A DNA stretch of 64,000 nt, from contig DATGJP010000105.1 in NCBI GenBank assembly GCA_035295125.1, forward strand, positions 1 to 64,000, given 5' to 3'. Every line of letters begins with the position of its first letter. Position 1 is the first letter of the stretch. The position numbers were made by a program, and so were the translations under genes. Source of the stretch: JAICMB01 sp035295125. Its GTDB lineage: Bacteria > Acidobacteriota > Terriglobia > Bryobacterales > Bryobacteraceae. This document shows, one piece after another, positions 26,136-35,434 of the stretch. The notes under the pieces are model-generated. The model had not been told where the DNA came from, did not search any database, and was given only the letters and a program-made list of their open reading frames with translations.

Positions 26136-28844
26136 ATGTCCCTTCTCAAATCATTCACCGCCGGGCTTCGTTCGCTATTCCGCCGCCGCCAAGCCGACCA
26201 CGAGATGGATGACGATCTCCGTCAGTTCCTGGAAGCCTCCGTGGAAGACAAGATACGTCGGGGTATGAATCGCAACGATGCCATTCGCGCTGCCCGCGTC
26301 GAGATGGGCAGCTTCGAATCCGTGAAGGACGGTATCCGCTCCGCCAGTTGGGAAACTGGTCTCGAATCGTTCGGCCGCGATCTCCGACACAGCGTCCGCG
26401 TGCTGCGAACCAACGCTGGTTTCAGCATCGTGGTCATCCTGACACTGGCGCTCGGCATTGGCGCCAACACCGCGATCTTCAGCCTCTTCGATGCCCTCAT
26501 GCTGCGTGCATTGCCCATTGAACGGCCCCAGGAACTGCTGCGCATCGGCCGGCTCAATCCCCATTACGACTCCGAGCCGAACCCGACATTTACGAACCCG
26601 CTCTGGGAACAGATTCGCGATCGCCCCGAAGCCCTTTCAAACGCGTTTGCCTGGTCCAACGATCGGCTCGACCTGTCGCAGGGCGGCGCCGTACAATACG
26701 CGAACACGCTGTGGGTGAGCGGCGATTACTTCCGCGCCCTGGGTATTCGGCCGGCTGCCGGCCGCCTTCTAACAACCGGGGACGATCGGCGCGGCTGTGC
26801 TCCCACCGCCGTCCTCAGTAACGCGTTTTGGCAGCAGCGTTTCGGCGGAGACGAACGCGCCATCGGCTCCAGCATCACTCTCAACAATCATGCATTCCAG
26901 TTAGTCGGCGTTGCTCCGCGCGGATTCTCAGGAATCACGGTCGGCCGCAGTTTCGACGTCGCGGTCCCGCTTTGTGCCGCCGACGTCATCGACTCCCCGC
27001 AAACGCGCCGCCTGGATATACGTGCGTGGTGGTGGCTCAACATCGCCGCCCGTCCCAAACCTGGCTTTTCTCCAGCACAAATCAACGCGAGCCTGGCTGC
27101 GATCTCGCCGCAGGTTTTCGGGGCTGTAGTTCCGCAAAATTGGGACCCCCAAGGCCGTCGCAATTTCGTGAAGTCGTTGCTCTCCGCGGAACCCGCCAGC
27201 GACATTACTGGCGGCATCCGCACCCAATTCGGGCAGCCCCTGCGCGTGCTTCTCGCCATTGTCGGCGTAGTTCTATTGATCGCTTGCGCGAATATCGCGA
27301 GCCTGATGATGGCGCGAAGTTCCAATCGCCGCAAGGAAATCGCCGTCCGGCTCGCGCTCGGCGCTTCCAGAGCCCGCCTGATTCGTCAATTGCTCGCGGA
27401 AAGCCTGCTGCTTTCCTTCGCGGGCGCGGTCTTAGGCACCTTCGTTGCGCGCTGGGCTTCCGCCTTGCTTGTGCGGTATATCTCAACCACTCGCAATCAG
27501 GTTTTTCTGGATCTATCCATCGACGGCCGCGTGCTTGCCTTCACTGCGGCTATTGCGACACTCACGGGAATACTCTTTGGTATTCTTCCGGCATTTCGTT
27601 CGACCCACGTCTCACTCTCTCCAGCGATGAAAGGTGACGCCGATGCAACACCGACCCGGCGCTTGCATTCGGGGAAGTGGATCGTCTCGGCTCAGATCGC
27701 GCTATCACTCGCGCTTGTGGCGGCCGCGGGACTCTTCCTTCGGAGCTTCGTAAAACTCGCCAGTCTCGAAATCGGGTTTCAACAGGATAACGTGCTTATC
27801 ATTAACACCAACCTGCAAACCGCAAAAGTACCCGTTGCCGCCCGCTTGTCCACAGCGGATGCGATAGAGTCTCGATTGCGCGCGGTTCCGGGCGTCCTTT
27901 CGGCGGCGCACTCCTGGAATACCCCGGTAAGCGGCTATGGCTGGAACGACTACGTAGGTTCCGACACGCCTGATGGACCGTCCGGTGAAGACCGGTTGGT
28001 GTGGTTCAACTTCATTTCCCCGGGTTACTTCGAGACCCTGCGCACGTCCCTGCTCAGCGGCCGGAATTTCAATGCCCACGATACGCCGGAGTCACAGAAG
28101 GTAGCGATCGTCTCCGCCACTTTCGCGAGGAAGTTCTTTCGCAATCGCGATCCGATCGGCGGAATTTTCTATATCGATCCCAAGGCGGGAAAAGCGAACG
28201 CCCCAATTCTCGTCGTAGGCGTCGTGAAGGACTCGAAATATGAAAGCCTGCGCGAGGAAACAGCTTCGATTGCTTTTTACCCGTTGTCACAAATACCGGG
28301 AAATGCCGAGACCATGTCTTTCGAGCTGCGCACCGCTGTTTCCCCGCTTTCCCTGGTGGGGCCCATCCAGAGCGCCGTAGGTGAAGTGAATAAGGCCATC
28401 CCCCTCGATTTCCGGACCCTCTCCAGGCAGCTCGAAGATAACATCGTTACCGAACGGGTGCTGGCCCTTCTCTCGACATTTTTCGGCGGCCTCGCGCTTC
28501 TATTGGCCATGGTTGGACTCTATGGCACACTGAGCTACCTGGTGGCGCGCCGTCAAAAGGAATTCGGAGTCCGCATGGCGCTCGGCGCGCGTCCGGGCTT
28601 CATCGTTTCTCTGGTGATGCGCGATATCGCCATTGTGCTCGCCGCCGGACTGGGAGCCGGCATCGCTATCTCGTTATCCAGTGTCGGCGTCCTCCGGAAG
28701 CTGCTGTTTGGCCTGGCCCCGCGCGACGCGGTTACAATCACCTCCACCGTCATCCTGCTTGCTGCCGTCGCGATCGTTGCCGCCTGGCTCCCCGCACGGC
28801 GCGCCGGGCGGATCGACCCCATGGTGGCATTGCGCCACGAATAA
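26136..28844 (+). CDS. ADOP-type ABC transporter permease
   Basis: A 902-residue member of the duplicated orphan permease family. The start at 26136 has GGAGG 3 bases upstream; an overlapping open extension to 25995 is rejected. The N-terminal prefix (DDDLRQFLEASVEDKIRRGM) is followed by TM1 (VVILTLALGIGANTAIFS), a periplasmic domain, FtsX block 1 (VLLIACANIASLMMARSSNRRKEIAVR), the second half, FtsX block 2 (YGTLSYLVARRQKEFGVRMALGA) and a terminal PARRAGRIDPMVALRHE. No adjacent ATPase. Efflux is inferred from MacB/FtsX relatives. Confidence 0.93.
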   Translation: MSLLKSFTAGLRSLFRRRQADHEMDDDLRQFLEASVEDKIRRGMNRNDAIRAARVEMGSFESVKDGIRSASWETGLESFGRDLRHSVRVLRTNAGFSIVVILTLALGIGANTAIFSLFDALMLRALPIERPQELLRIGRLNPHYDSEPNPTFTNPLWEQIRDRPEALSNAFAWSNDRLDLSQGGAVQYANTLWVSGDYFRALGIRPAAGRLLTTGDDRRGCAPTAVLSNAFWQQRFGGDERAIGSSITLNNHAFQLVGVAPRGFSGITVGRSFDVAVPLCAADVIDSPQTRRLDIRAWWWLNIAARPKPGFSPAQINASLAAISPQVFGAVVPQNWDPQGRRNFVKSLLSAEPASDITGGIRTQFGQPLRVLLAIVGVVLLIACANIASLMMARSSNRRKEIAVRLALGASRARLIRQLLAESLLLSFAGAVLGTFVARWASALLVRYISTTRNQVFLDLSIDGRVLAFTAAIATLTGILFGILPAFRSTHVSLSPAMKGDADATPTRRLHSGKWIVSAQIALSLALVAAAGLFLRSFVKLASLEIGFQQDNVLIINTNLQTAKVPVAARLSTADAIESRLRAVPGVLSAAHSWNTPVSGYGWNDYVGSDTPDGPSGEDRLVWFNFISPGYFETLRTSLLSGRNFNAHDTPESQKVAIVSATFARKFFRNRDPIGGIFYIDPKAGKANAPILVVGVVKDSKYESLREETASIAFYPLSQIPGNAETMSFELRTAVSPLSLVGPIQSAVGEVNKAIPLDFRTLSRQLEDNIVTERVLALLSTFFGGLALLLAMVGLYGTLSYLVARRQKEFGVRMALGARPGFIVSLVMRDIAIVLAAGLGAGIAISLSSVGVLRKLLFGLAPRDAVTITSTVILLAAVAIVAAWLPARRAGRIDPMVALRHE

Positions 28845-28903
28845 TATTCCCCTCATTGGCTACGACCTTTTACGTACAACCCAATGGGCTATCTCAAAAA
28901 GAA

Positions 28904-28932
28904 TAAAGCCTTTCTCCCTCTCCACCGATAGA
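28904..28932 (+). promoter_or_regulatory. Sigma-28-like (flagellar) promoter of fliM
   Basis: TAAAG at 28904-28908 and CCGATAGA at 28925-28932, with 17 bases between TAAA and CCGATA, against 16 in the enterobacterial FliA consensus. The spacing equals that of the site at 29951. The -10 element ends 5 bases before the GTG start, so the transcript may be leaderless. Confidence 0.5.
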
Positions 28933-28937
28933 AAAGC

Positions 28938-29903
28938 GTGGCCGATCGCGTCCTCTCCCAAGAAGAAATCGACAGTGTATTTCGGAACGTCCGAGAGACC
29001 ACCGAAGAAGACGATCTTTCCAAACGGGCCACACCCTACGATTTTCGACGGCCGGACCGCATTGCGAAAGATCAGCTCCGCGCCATTCACCTGCTGCATG
29101 AAAACTTCGCCCGCAGCCTCGCGTCCAGCCTTTCCGCCTATCTCCGCGCCTATGTAGCCGTCAACCTGATCTCCGTCGAGCAGCTCTCCTTCATGGAGTT
29201 CTCCCAATGCCTTCCCTCGCCAACCTGCCTCGTAGCCCTGGGGATGCGTCCCAGCGAAGGCAATGCCGTTCTCGAAATCAATCCGTCCCTGGTTTTTCCC
29301 ATCCTCGAAATGCTCTTAGGCGGCACCGGCAAGTACACCTCCAAAATCACCCGCGAGATCACCGAAATTGAACAGTCCATCCTCGAGAGCCTGTTCCGCA
29401 TCATCCTGAACGACCTCCGCACTGCCTGGCAGTCCGTGGCGCATATGGAGTTCAACATTGAAAGCCACGAGACCGATCCGCAGCTCATGCAGATTCTGGC
29501 CCCCAACGAAGCCGTGGTCGCCGTCAGCATGGAAGCCCGCATCGGTGAAAACGCGGGCATGATGAACATCGGAATCCCTTCGATCGTCGTCAAAATGCTG
29601 CGGCACAAGTTCGATCAGCAGTGGTCCTTGCGCAAAAGCGAATCCACCGACAAGGAACAGGGACGCATCCTAAAGCTCATCAAGCCGACCGATCTCGAGC
29701 TCGATACGCGTCTCGAGGGCCCTACTTTGCGGGTAGAGGACCTCCTCGATTTGAACGTCGACGACGTGTTGACCTTCGATTACCCGATCCAACGACCATT
29801 ATTAATGTTCGTTAACCAAAAAGTAAAATTCCGTGGCACCGTTGTCTCAACCGCCTGTAAACGGGCCTTTGAAATCCTTTCTTTTCAGAAAGATATAGAG
29901 TAA
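28938..29903 (+). CDS. fliM: Flagellar motor switch protein FliM (solitary gene)
   Basis: A 321-residue protein of typical length. The N-terminus has LSQEEIDSVFRNV, the CheY-phosphate-binding motif. The middle domain, with EINPSLVFPILEMLLGGTGKY and REITEIEQSILESLFRIIL, matches the CheC-like FliM core. The C-terminal SpoA domain (LRVEDLLDLNVDDVLTFDYPIQRPLLMFV) ends the protein. It forms the upper C-ring that sets rotation direction. The GTG start has no Shine-Dalgarno. No other chemotaxis or flagellar structural gene is in the window, which is unusual for fliM. Confidence 0.92.
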   Translation: MADRVLSQEEIDSVFRNVRETTEEDDLSKRATPYDFRRPDRIAKDQLRAIHLLHENFARSLASSLSAYLRAYVAVNLISVEQLSFMEFSQCLPSPTCLVALGMRPSEGNAVLEINPSLVFPILEMLLGGTGKYTSKITREITEIEQSILESLFRIILNDLRTAWQSVAHMEFNIESHETDPQLMQILAPNEAVVAVSMEARIGENAGMMNIGIPSIVVKMLRHKFDQQWSLRKSESTDKEQGRILKLIKPTDLELDTRLEGPTLRVEDLLDLNVDDVLTFDYPIQRPLLMFVNQKVKFRGTVVSTACKRAFEILSFQKDIE

Positions 29904-29950
29904 GCGGTGCGCTAGCCCAGAGGGCTACTATTGACACCTTACGGGCCCTA

Positions 29951-29978
29951 TAAAGTTTCTATACTACCCGTCCGATAA
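29951..29978 (+). promoter_or_regulatory. Sigma-28-like (FliA-type) promoter
   Basis: TAAAGTTT at 29951-29958 matches the FliA -35 consensus exactly. TCCGATAA at 29971-29978 matches GCCGATAA at 7 of 8 positions. The spacer is 12 bases, one longer than the enterobacterial norm. A start near 29985 would give a leader of about 57 bases. A TTGACA at 29931 has no well-spaced -10. Confidence 0.65.
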
Positions 29979-29987
29979 GGGGACTAA

Positions 29988-30030
29988 GTACCCGCAAAAG
30001 AGGGTACCGCGTCGCAACCTGCAGTTGCGA
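29988..30030 (+). promoter_or_regulatory. Structured leader: two consecutive hairpins before the Shine-Dalgarno
   Basis: Hairpin 1 is GTACCC (29988-29993), an 8-base loop, and GGGTAC (30002-30007). Hairpin 2 is TCGCAAC (30012-30018), a 5-base loop, and GTTGCGA (30024-30030). The last stem base is the first A of the AAGGAGG ribosome-binding site, so stem stability could influence initiation. It does not resemble a riboswitch I recognise. Confidence 0.5.
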
Positions 30031-30041
30031 AGGAGGCTTTT

Positions 30042-30248
30042 ATGAAGAACAACATTAGCGGTCTCGCAGCATTCGCCCAGACACTCATCGAGTACGTGGA
30101 GGACCTGATTACCGAAAGCCCCAAGGCTTCATTCACCAAGTTGGACATGCTCATCCTGCTCAATGCCGTAAAGAACGACCCGGTGCTCTTGCACATGCTG
30201 AACGCCAACGATATGCGTCCCGCGGGAGAAACCGCGCCCCTAGAATAG
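30042..30248 (+). CDS. Small acidic protein of unknown function, predicted flagellar regulon member
   Basis: A soluble 68-residue protein with a perfect AAGGAGG 5 bases before its ATG. It looks helical: FAQTLIEYVEDLI near 11-23 and SFTKLDMLILLNAVKNDPVLLHML near 30-53, with a polar tail. No family is recognised, and it lacks clear FlgM features. The sigma-28-like promoter and its place directly after fliM suggest a motility-linked role. The amidase gene follows after 5 bases and could be cotranscribed. Confidence 0.7.
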   Translation: MKNNISGLAAFAQTLIEYVEDLITESPKASFTKLDMLILLNAVKNDPVLLHMLNANDMRPAGETAPLE

Positions 30249-30253
30249 GAGAG

Positions 30254-31627
30254 ATGCCCAATCGCCTCTCTCTGGCGCAAATGGCCGCACAAATCCGGTC
30301 GCGCCAGATCTCCCCGGTGGAACTCGTTGAGGCCCACCTGAAGCACATTGAGAAGTACAACCCCAGGATCAACGCCTTCATCCAGGTGTTCGCGGACGAA
30401 GCCATCGAACAGGCCAAGTCCGCGCCGCCCGGGCCGCTTCAGGGAGTCCCGGTCACCATCAAGGACAGCTTTAACATTGCCGGCCTACCCACAACAGCGG
30501 GAAGCCGTCTTTTTAAGGATCTCCGTGCTTCCAGCGACGCTACGGCCGTCGCTCGCCTGAAAGCTGCGGGGGCCATTCCAATCGGGAAAACCAACTGCCC
30601 CGAGTTCCTCTCGAACTATGAGAGCGACAACAACCTCATCGGGCGCACGAACAACCCCTGGGACCTGGAGCGCACCCCCGGGGGTTCCAGCGGAGGGGAA
30701 GCCGCCGCCATCGCGTCGTTTTGCTCTCCCGGCGGCATCGGAAGCGACGGCGGCGGCTCCATCCGGGTCCCAGCCCACTTTTGCGGCATCGCCGGCCTGA
30801 AGCCGACGCCCGGCCGCGTTCCGGCGACCGGCCACATCCCCGAAATGAACCATCCCGGCGGCCTACTCGGCGTCGCCGGTCCGATGGCCCGCACGGCCGC
30901 CGACGTACGCCTGCTCTTCGAAGTGCTCGCCGGTTACGATTCTCAAGATCCCTTTTCAGCGCCGGTCCCACTTCGGACGCCAGACCTTACGGGTCTCCGC
31001 ATTGGCGTCATGCCGCAGTTTTACAAAGTCCCCGTCCAGCGCGCCGTAGCCGAGGCCCTGAACACCGCTGAAGCCTGCCTCAAAGATCTGGGATTTCCCA
31101 CCGCTCCTTTCCAACCCGCCGGTCTCCAACGAGCCCCGAACATCTGGTGGTTCCTCTTCGGCCAGATCCCCTCCCGCATCACCCGCCAGGTGATCGCCGG
31201 CTCGGAAGATCAGGTCCATTGGACCGCGACGGAATTCATGAACGACGCCCTCCAGCAGCCCGAACCCACCTGGAAAGATGTCATCGAGAATCTGGCCGTC
31301 CGCGACAAAATGCGCGGCGCGTTTCTACGCGAACTGGAACAGACGCCCGTGATCCTGATGCCGGTCTGCAGCACTACCGCGTTCCGTCACAGGCAGCGCC
31401 GCTTCGATACGCCGGCCAAGCAAATCGGTCTGTTCGAAGCCATGATGACCGCCACGATGATCAACTGCCTCGGAGTGCCGGCGGTTACCATCCCCTTCGG
31501 CCAGGACGAGAACGGCCTGCCCGTCGGCATTCAGTTGGTCGGCGCGCCGTACAGCGAAGAACTGCTGCTCGAGCTCGCCGTCCGCATGGAAAACGCCCGT
31601 GGAATATTTCCTGGTCCTCCGGCCTAG
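30254..31627 (+). CDS. Amidase-signature family enzyme
   Basis: 457 residues, typical for the family. The Ser-cisSer-Lys triad can be assigned: Lys70 in VTIKDSF, cis-Ser145 in TPGGSSGGEA and nucleophile Ser169 in SDGGGSIRVPA. The 24-residue gap between the two serines is as in malonamidase. Hydrolysis of a carboxamide is expected, but the substrate is unknown. It is not a clear GatA, because no gatB or gatC is adjacent and the C-terminal half is shortened. AGGAGAG lies directly before the ATG. Confidence 0.9.
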   Translation: MPNRLSLAQMAAQIRSRQISPVELVEAHLKHIEKYNPRINAFIQVFADEAIEQAKSAPPGPLQGVPVTIKDSFNIAGLPTTAGSRLFKDLRASSDATAVARLKAAGAIPIGKTNCPEFLSNYESDNNLIGRTNNPWDLERTPGGSSGGEAAAIASFCSPGGIGSDGGGSIRVPAHFCGIAGLKPTPGRVPATGHIPEMNHPGGLLGVAGPMARTAADVRLLFEVLAGYDSQDPFSAPVPLRTPDLTGLRIGVMPQFYKVPVQRAVAEALNTAEACLKDLGFPTAPFQPAGLQRAPNIWWFLFGQIPSRITRQVIAGSEDQVHWTATEFMNDALQQPEPTWKDVIENLAVRDKMRGAFLRELEQTPVILMPVCSTTAFRHRQRRFDTPAKQIGLFEAMMTATMINCLGVPAVTIPFGQDENGLPVGIQLVGAPYSEELLLELAVRMENARGIFPGPPA

Positions 31628-31639
31628 AACCGCAAATCC

Positions 31640-32470
31640 CTAATTCTCGGTTGGTATCTTGTTGCCGTTTTCAACAACCAAGCCTTCGACTTGCACCTTC
31701 CTATATTCGAGTTTCAGCCCATACTGCTGTTCGAGAGTTCGCGACCAGTAGCCGAACGCCGCCGCCTTCAGATCGTCGTATGGGCGAGCATCCGAAGAAC
31801 CGTCAGTCGTCTCGAAATCTTTAACGCTTAACGCGAAATCGAACGCGCCGTTGATCCCTGTCTCGTCTTTGACCGTCTCACCTACACCGTTCGGCGGGCG
31901 GTTGCCTAGCCAAACAGCCAGGCTTCTCAAGGAAACGCCTTTCAACTGCACACCCCAGTTTTCAAATTCGTATTCACCATCGGGAAGTTTGCCCGGCGAA
32001 CTGTACTGGCGTCCGCCCGGGTTGCCGTCCGATCCGCCGGATTCCTTGGCACGCAGGTTCTTGGGGCCGCCCTTCCCCACCACCAACACAATTGCACGGG
32101 TGTCAATTGTCTCTAGGCGAAGCTTCAACTTGAGCCGCTCTTCCAAAAGCGACTGGAGCATTAACTTAAGCACCGCTTCTGGTACGGCCTCACCCGCTTT
32201 GGCAACGATGTCGTATCGCTCGAAGATCCAGTCCGGACCTGAGATCTTGCCCGGCGTCCCGTAGGCCCATGCAAGACATTGCACCAGTCTCGTATTTTGG
32301 ACGATGATTCTTCCCGGTGAGGACTCAATACCGCTGTTTCCCTGATGTGCCTCGGGCGAAGACAAACGGATAGACGCAACCTCGAATACCGGCCGTGCCC
32401 CCCCAGATTGTCCCCAAACGCCGCCGGCAGCCACCAGCACCATCGGAAATAGGCTCGCGATCCGGTTCAT
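31640..32470 (-). CDS. TIGR03435 family secreted protein
   Basis: A 276-residue protein with a signal peptide (ASLFPMVLVAAGGVWG). The family pattern is clear: PVFEVASIRLSSPE, ISGPDWIFERYDIVAKAG, MLQSLLEERLKLKLRLET, ALVVGKGGPK-like, SLAVWLGNR and DETGINGAFDFALS. This paralogous family is greatly expanded in Solibacter and is a taxonomic marker here. Its function is unknown. Confidence 0.92.
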   Translation of the reverse strand: MNRIASLFPMVLVAAGGVWGQSGGARPVFEVASIRLSSPEAHQGNSGIESSPGRIIVQNTRLVQCLAWAYGTPGKISGPDWIFERYDIVAKAGEAVPEAVLKLMLQSLLEERLKLKLRLETIDTRAIVLVVGKGGPKNLRAKESGGSDGNPGGRQYSSPGKLPDGEYEFENWGVQLKGVSLRSLAVWLGNRPPNGVGETVKDETGINGAFDFALSVKDFETTDGSSDARPYDDLKAAAFGYWSRTLEQQYGLKLEYRKVQVEGLVVENGNKIPTEN

Positions 32471-32582
32471 TCTTCATTCGCCTCTCTGTTAAGACGTACC
32501 GGTCAGGCATTCCGCGTAGGTGTTACACATCGTCCGCGTGACCTGCGGTGATTTGAGATACCATAAACTCCTTGATCGAGAT

Positions 32583-32930
32583 ATGGCTTGCAACGCTTCA
32601 TTCCGGAAAACTGGCGACGTAGCCATCGTCGATTTGAGCGGCCGTTTCACGCTCAGGGACGCATCCGGCGTAATCCGCAACGCAGTGCTGAGCCTGGTCA
32701 ACGGCGGCGAGAAGAAAATCCTTCTCAACCTCGCCGACGTGGTGCACATGGATAGCGCCGCCGGTCTCGGGGAGTTGATCGGCAGCTATACCGCGGTGCA
32801 GAAAAGCGGCGGTCAGATGAAACTCCTGAACGCGCAGAAAAACGTCAACGAGGTGCTCCGGATCACGCGCCTCGACACGGTTTTCAAAATTTATTCCGAC
32901 GAAACCGAGGCAGTTCAGAGTTTTCAGTGA
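32583..32930 (+). CDS. STAS-domain anti-sigma factor antagonist
   Basis: A protein of 115 residues, a single STAS domain. The ATG at 32583 is chosen because the domain begins within ten residues; an open extension to 32520 is unsupported. DVAIVDLSGRFTL leads to the phosphorylatable site Ser58 in VVHMDSAAGLGEL, then GGQMKLLNAQKNVNEVLRITRLDTVFKI. Such proteins bind anti-sigma kinases and are controlled by Ser phosphorylation. No partner kinase is adjacent. The 3' end overlaps the convergent gene by 7 bases. Confidence 0.9.
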   Translation: MACNASFRKTGDVAIVDLSGRFTLRDASGVIRNAVLSLVNGGEKKILLNLADVVHMDSAAGLGELIGSYTAVQKSGGQMKLLNAQKNVNEVLRITRLDTVFKIYSDETEAVQSFQ

Positions 32931-35311
32931 ACCGATAGCACGGGCTCGGCTTCGTGCACGGCTTTGGGAATCCGCGATTCCGTCCGTGCCACCAGCATCG
33001 CGCCGAGGTACAGCGCGCCGCCGATCAGCAAGGTCACTCTGAGCCCCAGGTAAATCGCCAGGAAGATTGCCCCTGCCGAACCCAACACGCTCGATGCGGC
33101 GTTCAAAGCCCAAGCCCATCGCACCGCCTGCGGATACCGCGATTCGAGACGCGTCAAACCCGTTGGGAACGGCATGCCCATCAGGAAGCCCGCGGGTGCG
33201 ATCAGAGCCACCGTAATCAGCATCTTCAACGGCAGCGGCAATCCAACTCCGTACTCTCCGATCGGAGCCGCCACAAATGCCAGCACCGCAACACAGACGG
33301 CAATAACACCGAGAATGACATTCAGCCGCGACAGCGCCAGCTTGCGGCTATAGAAGCTCCCCAGCCCGCTCGAAATGAGCATCGAGAACACAATGACCGT
33401 GAGCGCATAGGTGGGATGCCCCAGGAACAGCACGAACTTCTGGATCAGCGCAACCTGAATCAGGATGTACCCCGTCCCGATGCACGCGAAATAGACCAGG
33501 AAACGCCGTACGCCCTTCTCCGCCGGAAGCTTCGTTCCCAACAGCAGCGGCGGAAGCGCCAGTACAATGATCGTAGCCAGGATGCTGACCGCCACCAGCC
33601 CGAATAGCAGCGGGAGCGCCTTGTTGATCTTATTGTCCTCGGCATTGCCGGTCGGGTTCAGGAACTTCAACACGTCGCGCGGCTGGACGGTGTAGAAGAA
33701 GAACGGACGGTCGTCCGAAACAGGAGAAACGTCGAACTGGTACTGGTTCCAAAACTGTTCCGGGTCGCGGCTGTTCAGCAAATCGCTAAACGGTCCTGGA
33801 AGCTTCTCGCCCGGAGCATAAATGAGCTGCACGCCCTTCGTACCCGCAATGCCGGTCTTCAGGGTTTCCAGATCGTGCGTTGAGATCGGCTTCCGGAAAA
33901 CCAGTACCGTGTCGCGCGCGCCATATCCCGCAGCCGACCGCGAATCCTCCCGAAGAACGACGACGTGGCTCGCCGGGTCGGGCTCGCCCAACTCTTGAAA
34001 TGCCCGCATCGCGAGCGATAGCAGCCGCAGCGACTCCCGCGGCGGCTCGAATCCCCAGCGCGTAAACGCCAGCAGACCATCGTCCGTCAGGTGGCTGAGA
34101 TAATCCCGAAACGCGTCGGAGGTGTACAGGTTGTTCTCAGATAGCGCAAAGGCCCCGGCGGCAGTCGAAGCCCAGGTGTCGACCAGCGTCGCCTGGATCA
34201 CCTGGTATTTCTCCGGCGACCGCCGCACGAAACTTCGCCCGTCTTCGACAAACACATGCACATCCGGACGCAGATACAGGTTCCGGCTGAGCTTTGCCAT
34301 CTGGTCGCGCATGATGGTGTTCGCGATGATGTCGTTAATCTCAACCGCCGTAATGTCGTGGCTGCCTGAAGCGAGCGCACGCGAGACGTCCCATCCGCCG
34401 CCCGGTCCTATCACCATCGTCTTGGCGCCCGGCCGGATCAGGTACGGGAATCCCGGACCCTGACGCAGCAGCTCGAAATGCTCCTTGCCGGTCAGGTGGT
34501 CGAAATCGAACGAGGCAATTCCTGTCGCGGCATCGGCGTCGATCACGATACTCAGCAGATCGGAATAGGGCTCCCGCCGGATGCCGATACGCGAAATCGG
34601 ATTCCATTTCGTGAACAGCTCTTTGCCGATGGCCTGGCCCTTGGCGTAACGCACGTCGATCCAGTGCAGCCGGCCGTTTGCGGCAATCAGCACCACAAAC
34701 GTAAGCGCCAGAACGACGCCCGCGGCGCGCCCGCGCATGCTTCCCGCGAGGTTGTACCAGATCGCCGCCGAAACCGCAAAGAACACCCCGGCCGCAATCA
34801 CCGTATTGGGTCCGCCTAAAGTTTTCAGAAACGGGATCAGGACCAGGCACCCGATTGCCGCGCCCAACAGATCGAAGAAGTACACCCGATCGATGCGCTC
34901 GATGGTCTCGGCGACCGCCAGGGAAACAATCGTCCCCGACAGAAAAAACGGCAGCGCGCTGGCAAAATAAACGAACGCCAGAGTGACGACGCCCATCTCG
35001 CCTTGCCTCGTGATCACGAAGCTCAGCGAGACCAGCACAGCCACGCTATTCAGCGCCGCAAGGGTCCCTAATTTGGCAAAGAACCCGCCCCGCCATGGCG
35101 CGACAACGTATGAGAAAACGCCGCCGGCCCCCAGGCCAAAAAGGGCGATGGAAATAGCCAGAAATGCGAAATGGTAATAGAAAACGACCGAGAAGATCCG
35201 CGTCAGCGACAGCTCCAGGATGAGCGTCGCAAGGGTCGTGAACAGGACCCCTAGATAGATTTGGGACCAACTGGCCGGGTGAACTTCGTTGACTGAACTA
35301 ACTGTGGGCAA
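32924..35311 (-). CDS. Polytopic membrane protein with spermidine-synthase-like methyltransferase domain
   Basis: A 795-residue protein in three parts. N-terminal membrane helices (about 15-215) begin LGVLFTTLATLILELSLTRIF. A Rossmann domain (about 290-450) contains the nucleotide-binding loop MVIGPGGGWDVSRAL, VEIND and EDGRSF, as in spermidine synthases. A C-terminal membrane block (about 575-780) includes IGTGYILIQVALIQKFVLFLGHP. This architecture is common in bacterial fused SpeE-like proteins, for which polyamine synthesis is usually unproven. No speD is nearby. Confidence 0.85.
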   Translation of the reverse strand: MPTVSSVNEVHPASWSQIYLGVLFTTLATLILELSLTRIFSVVFYYHFAFLAISIALFGLGAGGVFSYVVAPWRGGFFAKLGTLAALNSVAVLVSLSFVITRQGEMGVVTLAFVYFASALPFFLSGTIVSLAVAETIERIDRVYFFDLLGAAIGCLVLIPFLKTLGGPNTVIAAGVFFAVSAAIWYNLAGSMRGRAAGVVLALTFVVLIAANGRLHWIDVRYAKGQAIGKELFTKWNPISRIGIRREPYSDLLSIVIDADAATGIASFDFDHLTGKEHFELLRQGPGFPYLIRPGAKTMVIGPGGGWDVSRALASGSHDITAVEINDIIANTIMRDQMAKLSRNLYLRPDVHVFVEDGRSFVRRSPEKYQVIQATLVDTWASTAAGAFALSENNLYTSDAFRDYLSHLTDDGLLAFTRWGFEPPRESLRLLSLAMRAFQELGEPDPASHVVVLREDSRSAAGYGARDTVLVFRKPISTHDLETLKTGIAGTKGVQLIYAPGEKLPGPFSDLLNSRDPEQFWNQYQFDVSPVSDDRPFFFYTVQPRDVLKFLNPTGNAEDNKINKALPLLFGLVAVSILATIIVLALPPLLLGTKLPAEKGVRRFLVYFACIGTGYILIQVALIQKFVLFLGHPTYALTVIVFSMLISSGLGSFYSRKLALSRLNVILGVIAVCVAVLAFVAAPIGEYGVGLPLPLKMLITVALIAPAGFLMGMPFPTGLTRLESRYPQAVRWAWALNAASSVLGSAGAIFLAIYLGLRVTLLIGGALYLGAMLVARTESRIPKAVHEAEPVLSVH

Positions 35312-35434
35312 AACACCAGTTTAAAGCAATCGGCCGCCGGCCTTCTGACACAAGGGAGACAGCGAAACCGGCGGCCGACCGTTCTTCCCTGCTCTATCGA
35401 CGTGGCTTTCGGCGTGCCTGGGTACAATGAGGTC

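Noticed and set aside
29931..29965. Sigma-70 promoter formed by TTGACA and TATAAA or TATACT
   Set aside because: Spacers of 12 or 23 bases are outside the functional range; the sigma-28-like reading at 29951-29978 fits better.
29988..30036. Cyclic-di-GMP riboswitch in the leader of the flagellar-linked small gene
   Set aside because: The conserved GEMM-type core sequences are absent; only simple hairpins are present.
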